A DNA stretch of 64,000 bases from Roseovarius sp. (GTDB lineage: Bacteria; Pseudomonadota; Alphaproteobacteria; Rhodobacterales; Rhodobacteraceae), in assembly GCF_030373445.1 (NCBI RefSeq), contig NZ_JAUCYU010000001.1:372001-436000 (forward strand), written 5' to 3'. This document shows positions 1 to 9,043 of the stretch, in pieces. The translations under genes and the position numbers were made by a program. Numbering within the stretch: the stretch's first letter is position 1; each line of letters starts with the position of its first letter. The notes below the pieces were generated by a model. It had not been told where the DNA came from, searched no databases, and worked only from the letters and a program-made list of their open reading frames with translations.

Positions 1-2776
1 AGACACCTTTGCCGGCGACGAACTACCCGAGATCTGGACCAAGCTGCGCACCCGTGTCAGCGACGCCCAGCTTCCCGACGGCAGCAGCCAGCCCTTCGTC
101 AACGACAGCTACGGCGACGTCTTCGGCATCTACTACGCCATCACCGCCCCGGGCTATTCCGACCGCGAACTCTACGAGCTCTCCCGCTTCCTCCGCCGGG
201 AACTGCTCACCGTCGACGGCGTCGCCGATGTCGACGTCTCCGGCGTCCCGCAGGAGGTGGTCTACGTCGAACCCGACCTCGTGCAATCCACCAACCAGAA
301 CGTGCCCCCCGGCGCCATTCAGCAGGCCATCGCCAACGCCGACAGCGTCACCGAGGGCGGCACGCTGGAAACCGAGACCGGCCGCATCCTGATCCAGGGG
401 CCGGAGGGCAGCGACACCGTCTCGGAAATCGCCGGCCTCACCGTGGGCGTGGGCGGCGAGGTGCTGAACCTCTTCGACTTCTCCGACGTCTACCGCGACC
501 GCGAGGAAGACCCCGACATCCTGATCCGCCACAACGGGCAGGAGGCCTTCACCCTCGGCATCGCCGGCGTCAGCTCCGAGAACATCGTCGACGTGGGCAA
601 GCGCGCCGACGCCAAGCTCGACGAGCTCGCGCCCCGCCTGCCGCTGGGCATCGCCATCCACCCGATCTACCAGCAGCACGAGGTGGTCGAGGAAGCCTCC
701 AACGACTTCCTCACCAACCTCGCCATGTCGGTCAGTATCGTGGTGATCGTGCTGGCGCTCTTCATGGGCTGGCGCGCGGCGGCCGTGGTTGGCGTGACGC
801 TCCTGCTCACCGTGGTCGGCACGCTCTTCTTCATGGGTCTCTTCTCGATCGAGATGGAACGCATCTCGCTCGGCGCGCTGATCATCGCCATGGGCATGCT
901 GGTCGACAACGCCATCGTCGTGGCCGAGGGGATGCAGATGACCATGCTGCGCGGCAAGTCCTCCCACGATGCCGCGGAAGAGGCCGCCGGCCAGACCCAG
1001 GTCCCCCTCCTCGGCGCCACCGTCATCGGCATCATGGCCTTCGCCGGCATCGGCCTCAGCCCCGACGCCACGGGCGAATTCCTGTTCTCGCTCTTCGCGG
1101 TGATCGGCATCTCGCTGCTGCTCTCGTGGGTGCTGGCCCTGACCGTCACGCCACTGCTCGGGCATTACTTCTTCAAGCGCGGCTCCGGCGAAGAGGGCGG
1201 CAGCTACGACGGTGCGATCTTCCGCGCCTATGCCGGCCTCCTGCGTGCCTGCCTGCGGCTCTGGTGGCTGGTCATCCCCGGCCTCGTCGCCATCACCGTG
1301 GTCTGCTTCATGCTCTTCGGCCAGATCAAGCAACAGTTCTTCCCCGACAGCAACACGCCGCTCTTCTTCGTCCACTACAAGCTCGAACAGGGCGCCTCGA
1401 TCCACCAGACCTCCGAAGACCTGCGCGTGCTCGAAGACTGGCTGATGCAGCAGGACGAGGTCGTCTCCACCACCTCCTATGCCGGGCAGGGCGCGATCCG
1501 CTTCATGCTCACCTACCAGGCGGAAGACCCCAACCCGTCCTACGGGCACATCATCGTCCGGACCGAGACGATCGACACCATCGCCTTCGTCATCAACCGG
1601 ATGGAGGAATTCACCGCCCAGACCCTCCCCGAGGGCGAATTCCGCGCCAAGCGCCTCGCCTTCGGCCCCGGCGGCGGCAACCCGATCGAGGCGCGCTTCT
1701 CCGGCTCCGACCCGGCGGTCCTGCGCGAGCTCGCCGACCAGGCCGCCGAACGGCTTGAGGCCGCCTCCGACAACATCGTCGCCCCCCGCATCGACTGGCG
1801 CGAACAGGAACTGGTCCTGCGGCCCGTCTACGCCAACGACCGCGCCCAGGAGGCCGGCATCAACCGCGACGACGTCACCGGCATCCTGCGCTTCGCAACC
1901 GACGGCATCCAGGCCGGCGTCTACCGCGAGGGCGAGCGCCAGATCCCCATCATCCTGCGCGCCGACCCCGAAGACGACCTCGCCCTGACCGATTTCGTCA
2001 TCTACTCCGAAAGCGCCCAGGCCTTCGTTCCCTTCGAACAGATGACCAACGGCCTGCGCTTCGACCCGCAGAACACGCTGCTCAAACGCCGCGACCGCGT
2101 GCTCACCATCACCGTCGGCGCCGACATCGCGCCCGGCCTCACCGCGGCCCAGGTGCAATCCGAAGTCACCCGGACCATCGAGGAGATGGAACTCCCCTCC
2201 GGTTACGACATGGAATGGGGCGGCGAGCTGGAAAGCTCCACCCAGGCCCAGCAAAGCCTCGGCCGCCAGCTTCCGCTCAGCCTGATCGTCATGGTCACCA
2301 TCTCGGTGCTGCTCTTCAACGCCATCCGCCAGCCGCTGATCATCTGGCTGCTGGTGCCGATGTCCGTCAACGGCGTCAGCCTCGGGCTGCTCGGCACCGG
2401 CATGCCCTTCACCTTCACCGCGCTGCTCGGCCTCCTGTCGCTCTCGGGGATGCTGATCAAGAACGGCATCGTCCTGGTCGACCAGATCGACATCGAACGC
2501 CGCGACAAGCCGGCGCAACCGCTGAAAGATTCGATTGTCGCCGCCTCGGTGTCGCGCCTCCGCCCGGTGGTCCTGGCGGCCGCCACGACCATCCTCGGCA
2601 TGATCCCGCTGATATGGGATGCGTTCTTCCAGTCGATGGCCGTCACCATCATGGGCGGGCTCGCCTTCGCCTCGATCCTGACGCTGATCGCGGCCCCGGT
2701 GTTTTATTACGTATTCTTCATCCGCGCCGACCGGAATGCGCCTGCCGCACAAAGCGAAACCGCTTCCCCGGCGTAA
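1..2776 (+). CDS. RND efflux transporter permease (AcrB/HAE1 type), 5' end outside window
   Basis: Inner-membrane, proton-driven efflux pump subunit that normally works with a periplasmic adaptor and an outer-membrane channel. 924 residues are visible and the frame opens at base 2; about 100 N-terminal residues are missing compared with the usual ~1030. Hydrophobic helices lie at about 715-1180 and 2270-2740, separated by periplasmic porter sequence. The TM4 motif GMLVDNAIVVAEG near base 895 carries Asp-Asn where AcrB has Asp-Asp. The TM10 Lys is in GMLIKNGIVLVDQ near base 2450. Drug-pump class is inferred from family resemblance and the substrate cannot be read. tamA follows after about 110 bases, and the adaptor gene is probably upstream. 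Confidence 0.93.
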   Translation, partial: DTFAGDELPEIWTKLRTRVSDAQLPDGSSQPFVNDSYGDVFGIYYAITAPGYSDRELYELSRFLRRELLTVDGVADVDVSGVPQEVVYVEPDLVQSTNQNVPPGAIQQAIANADSVTEGGTLETETGRILIQGPEGSDTVSEIAGLTVGVGGEVLNLFDFSDVYRDREEDPDILIRHNGQEAFTLGIAGVSSENIVDVGKRADAKLDELAPRLPLGIAIHPIYQQHEVVEEASNDFLTNLAMSVSIVVIVLALFMGWRAAAVVGVTLLLTVVGTLFFMGLFSIEMERISLGALIIAMGMLVDNAIVVAEGMQMTMLRGKSSHDAAEEAAGQTQVPLLGATVIGIMAFAGIGLSPDATGEFLFSLFAVIGISLLLSWVLALTVTPLLGHYFFKRGSGEEGGSYDGAIFRAYAGLLRACLRLWWLVIPGLVAITVVCFMLFGQIKQQFFPDSNTPLFFVHYKLEQGASIHQTSEDLRVLEDWLMQQDEVVSTTSYAGQGAIRFMLTYQAEDPNPSYGHIIVRTETIDTIAFVINRMEEFTAQTLPEGEFRAKRLAFGPGGGNPIEARFSGSDPAVLRELADQAAERLEAASDNIVAPRIDWREQELVLRPVYANDRAQEAGINRDDVTGILRFATDGIQAGVYREGERQIPIILRADPEDDLALTDFVIYSESAQAFVPFEQMTNGLRFDPQNTLLKRRDRVLTITVGADIAPGLTAAQVQSEVTRTIEEMELPSGYDMEWGGELESSTQAQQSLGRQLPLSLIVMVTISVLLFNAIRQPLIIWLLVPMSVNGVSLGLLGTGMPFTFTALLGLLSLSGMLIKNGIVLVDQIDIERRDKPAQPLKDSIVAASVSRLRPVVLAAATTILGMIPLIWDAFFQSMAVTIMGGLAFASILTLIAAPVFYYVFFIRADRNAPAAQSETASPA

Positions 2777-2885
2777 TTCGCCCGCAGCCGGGAAAACGAC
2801 ACGGGATTTGTGGTCGTCAACCGCATTGTGTGGTCGATCCCGGCGGAACTTGCGATATATTGAAAGCGACAGTGGAGTTTCACCC

Positions 2886-4679
2886 TTGCGTTCGACCCGA
2901 CAGATTGCACGCTGCTTTCTTTTCCTGGCACTTCTCGGCGTGGCCCGCCTCGCCGCCGCGGCCGAGGTCTTCATCCAGCTTCCCGCCGATGCGCAGGGCC
3001 TCAATGGCCAGCTGCGCGATGCCTCCCTCAGCGTCCAGACCGCCGGGGAAGAGGACGTCACCGCCCAGGATCTCATGGCCGCCGCCCGCGCCGATTATGC
3101 CCGCATGCTCGGCGCCCTCTACGAGGTCGGGCGCTATGGCGGCGTGGTCAGCGTCAAGGTCGACGGGCGCGAGGTGGCCGACATCTCGCCCCTCGCCACG
3201 CCGCGCCAGGTGCGCCAGATCGTCATCCAGGTCCAGCCCGGCCCGCTCTTCCGCTTCTCCACCACCCGCATCGCCCCCCTCGCCCCGGAAACCGAGCTGC
3301 CCGAGGGCTTCCGCCCCGGCGCCCCGGCCTATTCCGCCGTCATCGGCGAATCGATCGACATCGCCGGCGACACGTGGCGCAACCGTGGCCATGCCAAGGT
3401 CGCCATCGCCGACCAGCGCATCACCGCCAACCACCGCGGCGCCCGCCTCTCGGCCGAGGTCACCATCGCCCCCGGCCCCCGCCTCACCTTCGGCAACCTC
3501 GTCGTGACCCGCCGCGGTGCCGTCCGCCCCGAACGCATCCGCGCCATCGCCGGCCTTCCCACGGGCAAGGTCTACTCCCCCGAAGAGGTCCGCCAGGCCA
3601 GCCAGCGGCTCCGCCGCACCGGCGCCTTCTCCTCCGTCGTGCTGGAGGATGCCGAGACCATCGGCCCCGGCAACACGCTCGACATCCATGCCACGCTGGC
3701 CGACGCCAAGCCGCGCCGCTTCGGCTTCGGCGCCGAGATTTCCTCGCTCGAAGGGCTCACCCTCTCCAGCTTCTGGCTGCACCGCAACCTGTTCGGCGGC
3801 GCCGAACGCCTCCGGATCGAGGGTGAGGTCAGCGGCATCGGCGGCGATTCCGGCGGGATGGATTACATCTTCTCCACCCGCTTCGAGCGCCCCGCCACCT
3901 TCAACCCCGACACCGATTTCTTCCTCGCCGCCCGCGCACAGGAGCTGGACGAGCCCGACTTCCGCGAACGCAGCATCCGCGTCGGCGGCGGCTTCCTCCA
4001 CCGCTTCTCGGACGAGCTGACCGGCGAAATCGGCATCGCCTACCAGTTCACCGACATCAACGACGATCTCGGCTCCCGCACGCTCGAGCATTTCCTGCTC
4101 CCCGCCAGCCTCGAATACGACACCCGCGACGAAGAGCTGAACGCCAAGAAGGGTGTCTACGCCAACCTCGAACTGACCCCCTTCATCGGCCTCGACAATG
4201 ACAGCCTCGGCGCGCGCATGTATCTCGACGCCCGCAACTACCTGACCTTCGGCAAGAGCGACGGCCTCACCTTCGCCACCCGCGCCCAGCTCGGCTCGGT
4301 CAGCGGCGCCGCCATCGGCGAGGTGCCGCCCGACATGCTGTTCTACTCGGGCGGCGCGGGCACCGTGCGCGGCCAGTCCTACAAGTCGCTCGCGGTCAAC
4401 CTCGGCCCCGGCCTGCGCATCGGGGGCCGCTCCTTCGCGGCGCTCTCCGCCGAACTGCGCGCCCGCGTCAAGGACAAGTGGTCCGTCGTGGGCTTCGCCG
4501 ATGCGGGCTTCGTCGGCGCCGACAGCTGGTGGGACGACGGCTCGACCCATTACGGCGCCGGCTTCGGCGTGCGCTACGATACCGGCCTCGGCCCCATCCG
4601 CGTCGACATCGCCACCCCGCTCGGCAGCGACGCGGGCGACGACATCGAACTCTATATCGGGATAGGACAGGCATTCTGA
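2886..4679 (+). CDS. tamA: TamA, outer-membrane Omp85-family translocation protein
   Basis: Outer-membrane half of the translocation and assembly module, which inserts outer-membrane proteins and contributes to phospholipid transport with TamB. The protein is 597 aa. A TTG start at 2886 is chosen because it gives a signal peptide (hydrophobic FLFLALLGVARLAAAA) and has GGAG about 8 bases upstream; in-frame codons back to 2736 have no such features. POTRA-like repeats fill roughly residues 25-250. The C-terminal half is an Omp85 barrel with the late GAGTVRGQSYKSL motif and a terminal aromatic (IGIGQAF). Its stop overlaps the tamB start by one base, so the two are co-translated. Confidence 0.93.
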   Translation: MRSTRQIARCFLFLALLGVARLAAAAEVFIQLPADAQGLNGQLRDASLSVQTAGEEDVTAQDLMAAARADYARMLGALYEVGRYGGVVSVKVDGREVADISPLATPRQVRQIVIQVQPGPLFRFSTTRIAPLAPETELPEGFRPGAPAYSAVIGESIDIAGDTWRNRGHAKVAIADQRITANHRGARLSAEVTIAPGPRLTFGNLVVTRRGAVRPERIRAIAGLPTGKVYSPEEVRQASQRLRRTGAFSSVVLEDAETIGPGNTLDIHATLADAKPRRFGFGAEISSLEGLTLSSFWLHRNLFGGAERLRIEGEVSGIGGDSGGMDYIFSTRFERPATFNPDTDFFLAARAQELDEPDFRERSIRVGGGFLHRFSDELTGEIGIAYQFTDINDDLGSRTLEHFLLPASLEYDTRDEELNAKKGVYANLELTPFIGLDNDSLGARMYLDARNYLTFGKSDGLTFATRAQLGSVSGAAIGEVPPDMLFYSGGAGTVRGQSYKSLAVNLGPGLRIGGRSFAALSAELRARVKDKWSVVGFADAGFVGADSWWDDGSTHYGAGFGVRYDTGLGPIRVDIATPLGSDAGDDIELYIGIGQAF

Positions 4680-7600
4680 TGCGTCTTCTCCGCCTCATCG
4701 CGCTCGTCACCCTCACCGCCCTGCCCGCCGCCGCGCAGGAAGAGAACGAGGCCGACAAGACCTATCTCGAAGGCTGGATCGAGGACGCGCTCTCCGGCGC
4801 CGGCCGCGCGGTCACCATCACCGGTTTCCGCGGTGCGCTCTCCTCGAACGCCACGCTGGAACGGATGACCATTTCCGACGACGAGGGCATCTGGCTGACC
4901 ATGGAGGACGCCACGCTCGTCTGGTCCCGTGCCGCCCTCCTGCGCGGCGAGGTCGACGTGACAGAGCTCTCCGCCGCCGTCATCGACATCGCCCGCCTCC
5001 CCGAGGGCGGCGAACAGGTCACCCCCGACGATGCCGAGGCCACGGCCTTCGCCCTGCCCGAACTGCCCGTCTCGGTCTCCATCGACGATCTCCGCGCCGA
5101 CGAGGTCCGCCTCGGCCCCTCGATCCTCGGCGAAGCCGCCACCATGACGGTCGAGGCCACCGTGCAGCTCGCCGGCGGCGCGGGCGAGGCGCAGCTTGCC
5201 ATCGAACGCACCGACCGGCCCGACCAGATCACCCTCGACGCCGCCTTCGACAATGAATCCCGCGTGCTCGCCATCGATCTCGACTTCGACGAGGCCGAGG
5301 GCGGCATGGTCTCCAAGGCCCTCAACATCCCCGGCGAACCCGCCATGCGCCTCCAGGTCCAGGGCGAGGCACCGCTCTCCGACTTCCAGGCGCAGGTGGC
5401 ACTCTCCTCCGACGGCACACGCCGCTTCGGCGGCGCCATCAGCATCGCCGCCCTCGACGCCGACAACGAGGACGCGGGTTACGCCTTCTCAACCGACCTC
5501 TCCGGCGACCTCCGCCAGCTCTTCACCCCCGACCTGCACCCGTTCTTCGGCGAAAACGCCGCGCTGCGCGTCTCGGGCCAGACCTATGCCGACGGCCGCC
5601 TCACCCTCGATACGCTCGCCCTAGAAGCGGGCGGGATCGAGCTGACCGGCGACCTCGCCCTCGATGCCGACGGCTGGCCGAGCGAATTCAACCTCGACGG
5701 CCGCGTCGGCGGCGAGGGCCGCCTGCGCCTGCCCGTCTCCGAGCCGATCACCTCGATCGAGGCCGGCCGCATCACCGCGCGCTACAACGCCGCCGAGGGC
5801 GACGCCTGGAACGCGAACATCTCGGTCGACGGCCTCACCCGCGACGGGCTCGAGATCGACGGCGCCCGGGTCGAGGGCACCGGCACCATCACCCGCGGCG
5901 ACAACGAAAGCTTCCTCGCCGACCTTACCTTCAGCACCCAGGGCGTCACCCACCGCGACGAGGCGCTTGCCCGCGCCATCGGCGGCGCGCCGAACGGCAA
6001 GCTCCGCCTCACCTACCAGCCCGAGCGCCCGACCCAGATCGAAACCCTCGAAGTGGCCAGCGGCGACGCCACCCTCACCGCGCAGGGCACCCTCGACGGG
6101 CTGGCCGACGGCTTCCCCGTCTCCGGCCGCGCCACCCTGAAAAGCGACGACCTGCGCCGCTTCGCCGGTGTCGCCCGGCGCGACCTTGCCGGCTCCGCCA
6201 ACCTCACCGTGCTGGGCGAGGGCAACCTCCTCGGCGGCGCCTTCGACGTCGAGATCGAGGCCGCCACGCAGGATCTCGAAACCGGCACCGACCGGCTCGA
6301 TCCCCTGCTCACCGGCCGCAGCACGCTGGAAATCGACGCCCGCCGCACCGAGGACGGCACCTTCATCGACCGACTCGTCATCGACAACGCCTCCGTCGAC
6401 GCCACCGCCGAGGCCCGGCTGAACGCCGAAAGCGGCGCGCTCACCCTCCAGGGCCGGCTCGAGGACCTCTCGCTCGTCGAGCCCCGCATCGCCGGCCCGG
6501 CCACCATCGACACCGCCCTGGGCTGGCAGGCCGACGGTCAGGTCACGATCGACCGCCTCCTCGTCGAAGCGGTCGACACCACCCTCACCGCCGAAGGCTC
6601 GCTCAACACGCAGGCCCGTACCCTGCCCTTCAACGGCCGCCTCAACCTCCAGGCCGCCGACCTCTCGCGCCTCGCCGGCTTGGCCGACCGCCCGCTCGAC
6701 GGTGCCATCGACCTCGACGTCACCGGCAACGGCACGATCCGCAAATCCGAAGAGACGGACGAACCCGAAACCCTGCCCGACGGCATCGATTCCATCGTCG
6801 CCCAGATCGAGAACCTCCTCGGCGACAGCTTCGAAATCGACCTCGCCGCCACCTCGCAGAACCTGCAAACCGGCATCGAGCGACTCGACCCGATCCTCCG
6901 CGGCAATGCCCGTATCGAGATCGAGACCAGCCGCACCGACGAGGGCACCGCCATCGAACGGCTGATGATCGACAGCGACGCCGTCACCGCCGAGGCCGAC
7001 GCCCGGCTGACCTCGGAAACCGTCGCCCTCGCCCTCAAGGCCCGGCTCGACAACCTCGGCCGGGTCGAGCCAACGCTCTCCGGCCCCGCCGATATCGACA
7101 CCGCCCTCACGTGGCGGGCCGAGGACGGGCAGGTCACCGTCTCCCGCCTGTCCCTCGACGCGCTCGACGCCAGCCTGAACACCGAGGGCACCATCGGCAC
7201 CGGCGATCCCGACCTCCCCGTCAACGGCCAGCTCTCCCTCGACGCCGCCGACCTCTCCCGCCTCGCGGGCCTCGCCGGGCGGCCGCTCGCGGGCACCATC
7301 GACCTCGACCTCGCCGGCACGGGCAAGATCAACGGCCGTAGCGTCGACGCCGAGGTCTCGCTCGACGCCACCGGCTTCCGCTCCGGCATCGCCCAGGTCG
7401 ACCGCATCTTCGGCTCCGACATCACCCTCGACACCAAGCTCGCCTACGGCGACAGCACCCCCTTCGTCGAAACCCTCGAACTCGCCGCCGCGCGCCTCTC
7501 CGCCTCGGCCTCCAGCGCGGCCCCGGGCGAGCCCATCACCATCTCCGCCAACCTCGCCGATCTCGGCCTGCTCGCCCCCGGCATCAACGGGCCCGCCACG

Positions 7601-9010
7601 CTGAACGGGCGCGTCACCATCCTCGACAGCCGCGGCGAAGACCTCGACGTCAACCTCAACTTCGACGGGCCCGGCGGCGTCGGCGCCCGCATCTCCGGGC
7701 GCATCAACGACCTCGGCCAGACCGTCGCGCTCGCCATCAACGGCAATGCGCCCCTCGCGCTGGCCAACAGCTTCATCCAGCCACGCTCGATCGAGGGGCC
7801 CGCCCGCTTCGACCTCCGCGTCGATGGCAAGCCCGGCCTCTCCGCCCTCTCCGGCCAGGCCTCGATCAACAACGCCCGCGTTTCGATCCCCGGCATCGCC
7901 ACCGCCATCGAGGGGCTCACTGGTACCGTCAACCTCTCCGGCGGACAGGCCAATGCCGACATCACCGGCAACACCGGGACGGGGGGCAATTTCCGCATCA
8001 CCGGCCCGATCACCCTCTCCGCGCCCTACAACGCCTCGCTCGAGGCCCGCCTCAACGCCCTCCGCGTGATCGACCCCTCGCTGTTCGAGACCATCGTCAA
8101 CGGCCGCGTCACCGTCACCGGGCCGCTCACCGGCGGCGCCCGCATCGGCGGCGCGATCATGCTGGGCCGCACCGAGATCCAGGTGCCCTCCGGCGGAAGC
8201 TCCGCCCCCGGCACCATCCCCAACCTGCGCCACGTCAACGAACCCGCCGCCGTCCGCCGCACCCGCCAGCGCGCCGGCATGATCGAGACCGGCAAGCGCG
8301 GCGGCCCCGCCGCGGCCTTCCCCATCGACCTCGTGATCAACGCCCCCAACCAGGTCTTCGTGCGCGGCCGCGGTCTCGACGCCGAACTGGGCGGCGCCAT
8401 CCGCCTTGGCGGCACCACCGCCGACGTCAACGCCAGCGGCACGTTCGAGCTGATCCGCGGCCGGATGGACATCCTCACCAAGCGCCTCGACCTGACCGAG
8501 GGGCTCATCGACCTGCGCGGCGCGCTCGACCCCTACCTGCGATTCGTCGCCCGCACCGAAACCGACGAGCTGACCATCGACATCATCCTCGAAGGCCTCG
8601 CCAGCGACCCCAACATCACCTTCACCTCCTCCCCCGACCTCCCGCAGGAGGAGATCCTCGCCCAACTCCTCTTCGGGCGCAGCTTCACCTCCATGTCGGC
8701 CTTCCAGGCGGCCCAGCTCGTCAGCGCCGTCGCCACCCTCTCGGGGCGGGGCTCGGGCGGCCTGACGGGGCGGCTCCGCGGCGCACTGGGGCTCAGCGAT
8801 TTCGACGTCACCACATCCGAGTCCGGCGCCACCCAGTTCAGCGCGGGCGCCTACCTGTCCGAGAACATCTATTCCGAATTCACCGCCGACAGCGACGGCA
8901 ACAACGAGATCAACCTGAACCTTGATCTCAGCTCCTCGGTCACGGTGAAAGGCAGCGCCAGCAGCGACGGCGACACCGGCCTCGGCATCTTCTACGAAAA
9001 GGATTACTGA
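4679..9010 (+). CDS. tamB: TamB, translocation and assembly module inner-membrane anchored protein
   Basis: Very long periplasm-spanning AsmA/DUF490-family partner of TamA, 1443 aa. The ATG at 4679 shares its A with the tamA stop (TGATG). An N-terminal hydrophobic segment (RLLRLIALVTLTALPAAAA-like) anchors or exports the protein. It continues as repetitive beta-rich sequence with recurring blocks such as SGPADIDTALTW, LSRLAGLAxRPL and TAEARL, consistent with the long hydrophobic groove of the family. The C-terminal DUF490 region carries the diagnostic LPQEEILAQLLFGRS. The internal repeats come from expansion of the groove and are not a frameshift. The gene ends 33 bases before the convergent Hint gene. 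Confidence 0.92.
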   Translation: MRLLRLIALVTLTALPAAAQEENEADKTYLEGWIEDALSGAGRAVTITGFRGALSSNATLERMTISDDEGIWLTMEDATLVWSRAALLRGEVDVTELSAAVIDIARLPEGGEQVTPDDAEATAFALPELPVSVSIDDLRADEVRLGPSILGEAATMTVEATVQLAGGAGEAQLAIERTDRPDQITLDAAFDNESRVLAIDLDFDEAEGGMVSKALNIPGEPAMRLQVQGEAPLSDFQAQVALSSDGTRRFGGAISIAALDADNEDAGYAFSTDLSGDLRQLFTPDLHPFFGENAALRVSGQTYADGRLTLDTLALEAGGIELTGDLALDADGWPSEFNLDGRVGGEGRLRLPVSEPITSIEAGRITARYNAAEGDAWNANISVDGLTRDGLEIDGARVEGTGTITRGDNESFLADLTFSTQGVTHRDEALARAIGGAPNGKLRLTYQPERPTQIETLEVASGDATLTAQGTLDGLADGFPVSGRATLKSDDLRRFAGVARRDLAGSANLTVLGEGNLLGGAFDVEIEAATQDLETGTDRLDPLLTGRSTLEIDARRTEDGTFIDRLVIDNASVDATAEARLNAESGALTLQGRLEDLSLVEPRIAGPATIDTALGWQADGQVTIDRLLVEAVDTTLTAEGSLNTQARTLPFNGRLNLQAADLSRLAGLADRPLDGAIDLDVTGNGTIRKSEETDEPETLPDGIDSIVAQIENLLGDSFEIDLAATSQNLQTGIERLDPILRGNARIEIETSRTDEGTAIERLMIDSDAVTAEADARLTSETVALALKARLDNLGRVEPTLSGPADIDTALTWRAEDGQVTVSRLSLDALDASLNTEGTIGTGDPDLPVNGQLSLDAADLSRLAGLAGRPLAGTIDLDLAGTGKINGRSVDAEVSLDATGFRSGIAQVDRIFGSDITLDTKLAYGDSTPFVETLELAAARLSASASSAAPGEPITISANLADLGLLAPGINGPATLNGRVTILDSRGEDLDVNLNFDGPGGVGARISGRINDLGQTVALAINGNAPLALANSFIQPRSIEGPARFDLRVDGKPGLSALSGQASINNARVSIPGIATAIEGLTGTVNLSGGQANADITGNTGTGGNFRITGPITLSAPYNASLEARLNALRVIDPSLFETIVNGRVTVTGPLTGGARIGGAIMLGRTEIQVPSGGSSAPGTIPNLRHVNEPAAVRRTRQRAGMIETGKRGGPAAAFPIDLVINAPNQVFVRGRGLDAELGGAIRLGGTTADVNASGTFELIRGRMDILTKRLDLTEGLIDLRGALDPYLRFVARTETDELTIDIILEGLASDPNITFTSSPDLPQEEILAQLLFGRSFTSMSAFQAAQLVSAVATLSGRGSGGLTGRLRGALGLSDFDVTTSESGATQFSAGAYLSENIYSEFTADSDGNNEINLNLDLSSSVTVKGSASSDGDTGLGIFYEKDY

Positions 9011-9043
9011 GGCGCGCCGCCCCGCCCCCCGGCCGAACCCGGA

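Noticed and set aside
23-3076. Long antisense frame across the RND permease and the tamA start
   Set aside because: Spans two sense genes and their gap, with no start signal or domain.
5621-8665. Thousand-codon open frame antisense to tamB
   Set aside because: Translation is low-complexity Gly/Val/Glu/Asp-rich with no domain, as expected for a shadow of a GC-rich gene with G/C third positions.
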